NCBI GenBank assembly: GCA_021784205.1
Contig: JAJXTB010000107.1
Span: 1 to 8,624, forward strand
Source of the DNA: Actinomycetes bacterium
GTDB lineage: Bacteria; Actinomycetota; Acidimicrobiia; Acidimicrobiales; RAAP-2
Length of the DNA stretch: 8,624 bases
Direction: 5' to 3'
In this document: positions 4,564 through 8,624 of the stretch, one piece after another
Layout: each line of letters begins with the position of its first letter
How positions within the stretch are numbered: position 1 is the stretch's first letter
Notes under the pieces: generated by a model
What the model was told of the DNA's origin: nothing
The model's database searches: none
The model's input: the letters and a program-made list of their open reading frames with translations, nothing else
Position numbers and translations under genes: made by a program

Positions 4564-5715
4564 ATGGCTGACTACGGACTGAGCCCGGAGCTGGAGCACC
4601 TGCGCCAGACGGTCCGCGACTTCGCGACCAACGTGGTCGCCCCGGTGGCGCACCACCACGACACGACGGCCACGTTCCCCTACGAGGTCGTGCGCCGCAT
4701 GGGCGAGATGGGCCTGTTCGGCCTGCCGTTCCCCGAGGAGTACGGCGGGATGGGCGGGGACTACTTCGCCCTGTGCATCGCCATCGAGGAGCTGGCGCGC
4801 ATCGACCAGAGCGTCGCGATCACCCTCGAAGCGGGGTGCTCGCTCGGCGCGATGCCGGTCTACCGCTTCGGCAACGAGGCCCAGAAGCAGTACTGGCTGC
4901 CCCAGCTGAGCTCGGGCCAGGCCCTCGGCGCCTTCGGGCTGACCGAGCCCGGCGCGGGCAGCGACGCCGGGGGCACCCGCACGACCGCGCGCCTCGAGGA
5001 CGGCCAGTGGGTCATCAACGGGTCCAAGGCCTTCATCACGAACTCGGGCACCGAGCTGACCAAGCTGGTGACCATCACCGCGGTGACCGACGTCGCGCCC
5101 GACGGGCGCAAGGCCATCAGCTCGATCCTCGTCGAGGTCCCCACGCCGGGCTTCACCGTCGAGCCCGCCTACGACAAGGTCGGCTGGCACGCCTCGGACA
5201 CCCACCCGCTCGCCTTTGAGGACCTGCGAGTCCCCGAGGAGAACCTGCTCGGCGAGCGGGGCCGGGGCTACAGCAACTTCCTGCAGATCCTCGACGAGGG
5301 CCGTATCGCCATCGCCGCGCTCGCCGTGGGGGCCGCCCAGGGCTGCGTCGACGAGAGCATCGCCTACGCCAACGAGCGCGAGGCCTTCGGCCACGCGATC
5401 GGGCGCAACCAGGCGGTCGCCTTCAAGATCGCCGAGATGGAGGCGCGCGCGCACAGCGCGCGCTGCACCTACTACGACGCCGCGGCGCGGATGCTCGCGG
5501 GCCGACCCTTCAAGAAGGAGGCGGCAATCGCCAAGCTCGTCGCGAGCAACGCCGCGATGGACAACGCGCGCGACGCCACCCAGATCCACGGCGGCTACGG
5601 CTTCATGAACGAGTGCCCCGTCGCGCGCCACTACCGCGACTCGAAGATCCTCGAGATCGGCGAGGGCACGAGCGAGGTCCAAAAGCTCCTCATCGCGCGC
5701 ATGCTCGGGGTGTAG
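4564..5715 (+). CDS. Acyl-CoA dehydrogenase, short/medium-chain type
   Basis: A 383-residue flavoprotein of normal length that oxidises acyl-CoA to trans-2-enoyl-CoA and passes electrons to electron-transfer flavoprotein. Signature 1 is GAFGLTEPGAGSD at 122-134 and signature 2 is QIHGGYGFMNECPVARHYRDSKI at 340-362; the FAD-contacting ERxAFG block is at 271-276. The catalytic base is E367 in GEGTSE, as in butyryl- and medium-chain enzymes. The place used by isovaleryl-CoA dehydrogenase (LDLER) here reads LDEGR, with glycine at 246, so it is not a classical isovaleryl enzyme even though it follows an HMG-CoA lyase gene. The ATG is preceded by GGAG (4553-4556) with a 7-nt gap. It follows the lyase by 27 nt and converges with the ligase gene, stop codons 7 bp apart. 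The chain length of the substrate cannot be read from sequence alone. Confidence 0.93.
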   Translation: MADYGLSPELEHLRQTVRDFATNVVAPVAHHHDTTATFPYEVVRRMGEMGLFGLPFPEEYGGMGGDYFALCIAIEELARIDQSVAITLEAGCSLGAMPVYRFGNEAQKQYWLPQLSSGQALGAFGLTEPGAGSDAGGTRTTARLEDGQWVINGSKAFITNSGTELTKLVTITAVTDVAPDGRKAISSILVEVPTPGFTVEPAYDKVGWHASDTHPLAFEDLRVPEENLLGERGRGYSNFLQILDEGRIAIAALAVGAAQGCVDESIAYANEREAFGHAIGRNQAVAFKIAEMEARAHSARCTYYDAAARMLAGRPFKKEAAIAKLVASNAAMDNARDATQIHGGYGFMNECPVARHYRDSKILEIGEGTSEVQKLLIARMLGV

Positions 5716-5722
5716 CGAGGCG

Positions 5723-7390
5723 TTAGGCCGTCGGCTTGGCCAGGCCCAGCAGCTCGACGGACTGGTTGCGCATCTCGATCTTGCGGACCTTGCCGGTGAC
5801 GGTCATCGGGAACTCCTTCACCACGACGACGTACTTGGGGATCTTCTGGCGCGCGATCTTCTCGGCGCAGTAGGCCCGCAGTACGTCGGCGTTCATCTCT
5901 GCTCCCTCGCGCGCGATGACCCAGGCCGCGACCTCCTCGCCGTAGTGGTCGTCGGGGACCCCGATGACCTGCACGTCGATGATGTCGGGGTGGGTGTAGA
6001 GGAACTCCTCGACCTCGCGCGGGTAGACGTTCTCGCCGCCGCGGATGATGAGGTCCTTGATCCGGCCGCTGATGTCGAGGTAGCCGTCCTCGTCCATCGT
6101 CGCGAGGTCGCCGGTGCGCATCCAGCCGGCCTCGTCGATCGCCTCGGCGGTCTTCTCGGGGTTGTTCCAGTAGCCGAGCATCACCGAGTAGCCCCGGGTG
6201 CAGAACTCGCCCTTCACGCCACGCGGCACCACGAGCCCGTCGGGGTCGACGATCTTCACCTCGACGTGGGGCATCACCCGCCCGACGGTGCTCACGCGCT
6301 TGACGACGGGGTCGTCGAAGGCCGTCTGGGTCGACACCGGCGAGGTCTCGGTCATCCCGTAACAGATCGTCACCTCGGACATGTGCATGTCGTTGATGCA
6401 CCGGCGCATCACCTCGGTCGGGCACGGCGAGCCGGCCATGATCCCGGTGCGCAGCGTCGAGAGGTCGTAGTCGGCGAAGTCGGCGAGTGCCAGTTCGGCG
6501 ATGAACATCGTCGGCACGCCGAGCAGCGAGGTGCACCGCTCCGTGGCGACCGCGCGCAGCGTGGCGGTCGGGTCGAAGGACGGCGCGGGGATCACCATCG
6601 TCGAGCCGTGGGTCACGCACGCGAGGTTGCCCATGACCATGCCAAAGCAGTGGTAGAAGGGCACCGGGATGCAGACCCGGTCCTGGTCGTCGAGCCGGCA
6701 GCCTTCGCCGACGAAGAACGCGTTGTTCAAGATGTTGTGGTGCGTCAGCGTGGCGCCCTTGGGCGAACCCGTGGTGCCCGAGGTGTACTGGATGTTGATC
6801 GCGTCGTCAAAGGCGAGTTCACCCTCGCGCCGGGTGAGGGTGGCGGCGTCGCTCATGACGCTCGTGAACGTGTCCCAGTCCTCGGTGTCGAAGTAGACCA
6901 CGCGCTCGAGCGCGCCCAGCTCGGCGCGCACCGAGTCGACCATCGCGCGGTAGTCGCTCGTCTTGAAGGTCGGCACGGCGAAGAGCATGCGCGAGCCGGA
7001 CTGGTTGATCGCGTACTGCAGCTCGTGCGTGCGGTAGGCCGGGTTCACGTTGACGAGGATCACCCCGATCCGGGCCGTCGCGAACTGCAGCAGCACCCAC
7101 TCCCAGCGGTTCGGCGACCAGACGGCGACGCGGTCGCCCTTGGCCATCCCGGCCGCGAGCAGGGACCGGGCCACGTCGTCGACCGCGGCGTCGAGGGCCT
7201 CGTAGGTGTAGCGCACGTCCTCGCCGAGGTCGACGAGCGCCTCGTTCCGGGGCCAGCGCGCCGCCGAGCGGCGCAGGTTCTCCCCGATCGTCTCGCCGAG
7301 CAGCGCGGTGAGCGACGTCCCCGAGGCGTAGGACGCCCGGGCCATCGCCTCGCTTCGTGCCTCGTCGGCTGTTTGCTGCTGCGTTGTCAC
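5723..7390 (-). CDS. Acyl-CoA ligase (AMP-binding, ACSF2/FadD-like)
   Basis: A 555-residue enzyme of normal length that activates a carboxylic acid with ATP to an acyl-adenylate and then to the CoA ester. Adenylation motifs are complete: [11 protein letters not shown] at 202-212 (phosphate loop), [10 protein letters not shown] at 245-254, [10 protein letters not shown] at 344-353, GWMRTGDLA at 422-430 with D428, the hinge region [23 protein letters not shown] at 441-463, and the catalytic lysine K534 in TVTGKVRK. The [12 protein letters not shown] stretch and overall style resemble the ACSF2 / mycobacterial FadD35 branch, which favours medium-chain acids. The start is a GTG with GGGGAGG (7402-7396 on the minus strand) five bases upstream. 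It converges with the dehydrogenase gene and is divergent from the AI-2E gene. It probably supplies acyl-CoA to the neighbouring pathway, but the substrate is unknown. Confidence 0.92.
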   Translation of the reverse strand: MTTQQQTADEARSEAMARASYASGTSLTALLGETIGENLRRSAARWPRNEALVDLGEDVRYTYEALDAAVDDVARSLLAAGMAKGDRVAVWSPNRWEWVLLQFATARIGVILVNVNPAYRTHELQYAINQSGSRMLFAVPTFKTSDYRAMVDSVRAELGALERVVYFDTEDWDTFTSVMSDAATLTRREGELAFDDAINIQYTSGTTGSPKGATLTHHNILNNAFFVGEGCRLDDQDRVCIPVPFYHCFGMVMGNLACVTHGSTMVIPAPSFDPTATLRAVATERCTSLLGVPTMFIAELALADFADYDLSTLRTGIMAGSPCPTEVMRRCINDMHMSEVTICYGMTETSPVSTQTAFDDPVVKRVSTVGRVMPHVEVKIVDPDGLVVPRGVKGEFCTRGYSVMLGYWNNPEKTAEAIDEAGWMRTGDLATMDEDGYLDISGRIKDLIIRGGENVYPREVEEFLYTHPDIIDVQVIGVPDDHYGEEVAAWVIAREGAEMNADVLRAYCAEKIARQKIPKYVVVVKEFPMTVTGKVRKIEMRNQSVELLGLAKPTA

Positions 7391-7409
7391 ACTCGCCTCC
7401 CCGCGATCG

Positions 7410-7425
7410 ACCGGGCCGACCCGGT
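7410..7425 (-). promoter_or_regulatory. Inverted repeat in the leader of the acyl-CoA ligase gene
   Basis: ACCGGG (7410-7415) and CCCGGT (7420-7425) are perfect inverted copies with a 4-nt spacer. The element lies 7 bp before the ligase Shine-Dalgarno sequence. As RNA it forms a strong GC-rich 6-bp stem; as DNA it could be a repressor site. Which of the two applies cannot be told from sequence. Confidence 0.4.
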
Positions 7426-7518
7426 ACGCCCATGCCCGTCGTCAGGGACGCCGCGAACCAGGGCATCGCCCCTGTCGCCGATGGTCCTAGGCCCCACCTC
7501 TCGTTCGACCGGCACCAC

Positions 7519-7537
7519 CGGCATTATTAGCATGCCG
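7519..7537. promoter_or_regulatory. Palindromic operator candidate with AT-rich centre in the divergent control region
   Basis: CGGCAT (7519-7524) and ATGCCG (7532-7537) are perfect inverted copies around TATTAGC. The centre is the only clearly AT-rich patch in 7391-7604, and on the minus strand it offers AATAAT as a possible -10 for the ligase, about 130 nt upstream of its start and without a good -35. A palindrome over a promoter fits a TetR- or GntR-type operator, as is common for fatty-acid genes. The remainder of 7391-7604 shows only a CCTAGG palindrome (7486-7491). Confidence 0.35.
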
Positions 7538-7592
7538 CGCCTCGACACGCGGTCTCCGTGGCACAAGACCCGTTCGCCGGGTGTCGCTCGGA

Positions 7593-7598
7593 TAAGTT
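7593..7598 (+). promoter_or_regulatory. Candidate -10 element for the leader ORF and AI-2E gene
   Basis: TAAGTT (TANNNT) ends 6 nt before a GTG at 7605, the spacing expected for a leaderless actinobacterial mRNA. No clear -35 is present. It is the best promoter candidate before the membrane protein gene. Confidence 0.35.
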
Positions 7599-7604
7599 GG
7601 CCGC

Positions 7605-7664
7605 GTGAGCCTCCATGACCTCGCGCGTGCGAAGCGGGCGCGCACGACGGCGCGTCGACCGTGA
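7605..7664 (+). CDS. Possible 19-residue leader peptide coupled to the AI-2E gene
   Basis: A GTG-started frame of 19 codons encodes MSLHDLARAKRARTTARRP and ends in a TGA whose bases overlap the GTG start of the next gene (GTGA, 7661-7664). The next gene has no visible Shine-Dalgarno sequence of its own, so ribosomes ending here could restart on it. The peptide is strongly basic (five arginines and one lysine among its last eleven residues). It is short enough to be a chance frame in GC-rich DNA; the overlap and the upstream TANNNT are what support it. Confidence 0.3.
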   Translation: MSLHDLARAKRARTTARRP

Positions 7665-8624
7665 CCGGCGAGGCGCGCGAACCCGTCCAGGGCGAGACGC
7701 GCCGCGAGCGGCTCTTCGCGAGCGCGCGCAGCGCGAGCGTGCCCCTCGCCACCATCCTCGCCACCGTCGGGGTCATCGTCGGGGTCTACGCCGCGGGCCA
7801 GATTCTCTTTCACCTGAAGGGGATCCTGCTCACCCTGGTGGTGGGCAGCTTCATCGCGATGCTGCTCAACCCGATCGTGCACTGGCTGATGCACCACGGC
7901 GTGCACCGTCGCGGCTACGCGGTCACGGTGGTGATGGTGGTGGCCCTCGTCGCGTTCACGGGTCTCGCGGTCGCCTTCGGCTACCCGCTCGTGAACGGCC
8001 TGACCAACCTCGCCAACGCACTGCCCGGTTACATACGTCAGGCCGAGGCCGGACATGGCTGGCTCGGCCACCTGTTCCACCAGTACCACGTCCAGCGCTG
8101 GATCGCCCACAACACCGACAAGCTCACGAACTTCGCCAAGGGCCTCTCGCGCCCGGTGCTCGCCCTGGGCCGCGGCGCGATCACCACGACCTTCATGCTC
8201 GTCACGATGTTCTTCTACATCGTGCTCGTGCTCGTCGAGGCGCCCAAGCTGCACACCGGCTTCATGGCCCTGCTCTCGGACCGCAACCGGCCCCGCGCCG
8301 AGCGCCTCGGCGCGGTCATCGCCCGGGCGTCGCTCGGCTACCTGCTCGGCGGGTTCCTCACGTCAGCGCTCGGCGCGATCGTGATCTTCATAACGCTCGT
8401 GTCGCTCGGCGTGCCCTACCCCCTGCTCTTCGCGCTCTGGGTCCTGCTGGTGGACTTCCTGCCCCAGATCGGCGGCGCGCTCGCGGGCTTTCCGACCGTG
8501 CTCTTTGCCGCCATCTACTCGCCCACCGCCGGCGTCGTGACCCTGATCGTCTTTCTCGCCTACACCCTCATCCAGAACCACGTGCTCAACCCCATCGTGA
8601 TGGCCAAGACCGTGAACGTCAATC
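7661..8624 (+). CDS. AI-2E family transporter-like membrane protein, partial
   Basis: The frame from GTG 7661 stays open to the right edge (321 codons), so the C-terminal end is missing. Hydrophobic segments lie near residues 27-49, 53-72, 87-109, 172-193, 226-249, 252-268 and 278-303, with a long soluble stretch between the third and fourth, the layout of the AI-2E transporter family (PF01594). Family landmarks are FIAMLLNPIVHWL at 64-76, VPYPLLFALWVLLVDFLPQIGG at 251-272, and IQNHVLNPIVMAKTVNVN at the edge. Members include TqsA-like exporters and sodium/proton antiporters, so the cargo cannot be named. An in-frame stop at 7616-7618 and the lack of other start codons make GTG 7661 the first possible start. 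The N-terminus (1-26) is charged and cytoplasmic. No ribosome binding site is visible; see the overlapping leader ORF. Confidence 0.88.
   Translation, partial: MTGEAREPVQGETRRERLFASARSASVPLATILATVGVIVGVYAAGQILFHLKGILLTLVVGSFIAMLLNPIVHWLMHHGVHRRGYAVTVVMVVALVAFTGLAVAFGYPLVNGLTNLANALPGYIRQAEAGHGWLGHLFHQYHVQRWIAHNTDKLTNFAKGLSRPVLALGRGAITTTFMLVTMFFYIVLVLVEAPKLHTGFMALLSDRNRPRAERLGAVIARASLGYLLGGFLTSALGAIVIFITLVSLGVPYPLLFALWVLLVDFLPQIGGALAGFPTVLFAAIYSPTAGVVTLIVFLAYTLIQNHVLNPIVMAKTVNVN

Noticed and set aside
4375..5682. 435-codon minus-strand frame opposite the acyl-CoA dehydrogenase
   Set aside because: The plus strand encodes an unmistakable dehydrogenase with all signatures. The antisense product has no recognisable domain and is rich in Ala/Arg/Asp/Gly/Val.
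5945..7618. 557-codon plus-strand frame opposite the acyl-CoA ligase
   Set aside because: It mirrors the ligase gene with full adenylation motifs, and its His/Val/Asp/Arg-rich translation has no family pattern.

Overview
The window comes from a GC-rich actinobacterium. The repeat style of the secreted protein at the left edge, the fatty-acid and branched-chain acyl-CoA genes, and the frequent GTG starts fit an Acidimicrobiia-type lineage. That placement is inferred from protein style, not from a marker gene.

Layout: (1) 1-1726, minus strand: the N-terminal 575 codons of a secreted protein with a signal peptide, a GH25/DUF1906-like glycoside-hydrolase-fold domain, and at least three and a half repeats of about 86 residues. 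It runs off the left edge. (2) 1825-3567: a 1743-bp insertion sequence of the IS256 family. It has 25-bp imperfect terminal inverted repeats (21/25) and flanking 8-bp segments that match at 6/8, read as an aged target duplication. It carries a full-length DDE transposase and, 17 nt behind it, a second small gene of 101 codons whose C-terminus resembles DUF3024 proteins. (3) 3586-5715, plus strand: HMG-CoA lyase-family gene and an acyl-CoA dehydrogenase, 27 nt apart and probably one operon. (4) 5723-7390, minus strand: an ACSF2/FadD-like acyl-CoA ligase, convergent with the dehydrogenase with only 7 bp between stop codons. (5) 7391-7604: a divergent control region with two inverted repeats. (6) 7605-8624, plus strand: a possible 19-codon leader ORF overlapping the start of an AI-2E family membrane protein, which runs off the right edge.

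The lyase, dehydrogenase and ligase form a small acyl-CoA catabolism module: ligase activates an acid to its CoA ester, dehydrogenase makes the 2-enoyl-CoA, and the lyase cleaves a 3-hydroxy-3-methylacyl-CoA. This resembles leucine or branched-acid breakdown, but the carboxylase and hydratase expected for leucine are absent here, and the dehydrogenase has its catalytic base in the short/medium-chain position rather than the isovaleryl-CoA dehydrogenase position.

The most notable point is the insertion sequence. It appears to carry a co-transcribed passenger gene inside its inverted repeats, and it landed 18 bp before the lyase start codon, with the right target copy overlapping the lyase ribosome binding site. 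The lyase operon has therefore been cut off from its original promoter. No CRISPR array, rRNA, tRNA, toxin-antitoxin pair or recognised defence system was seen.
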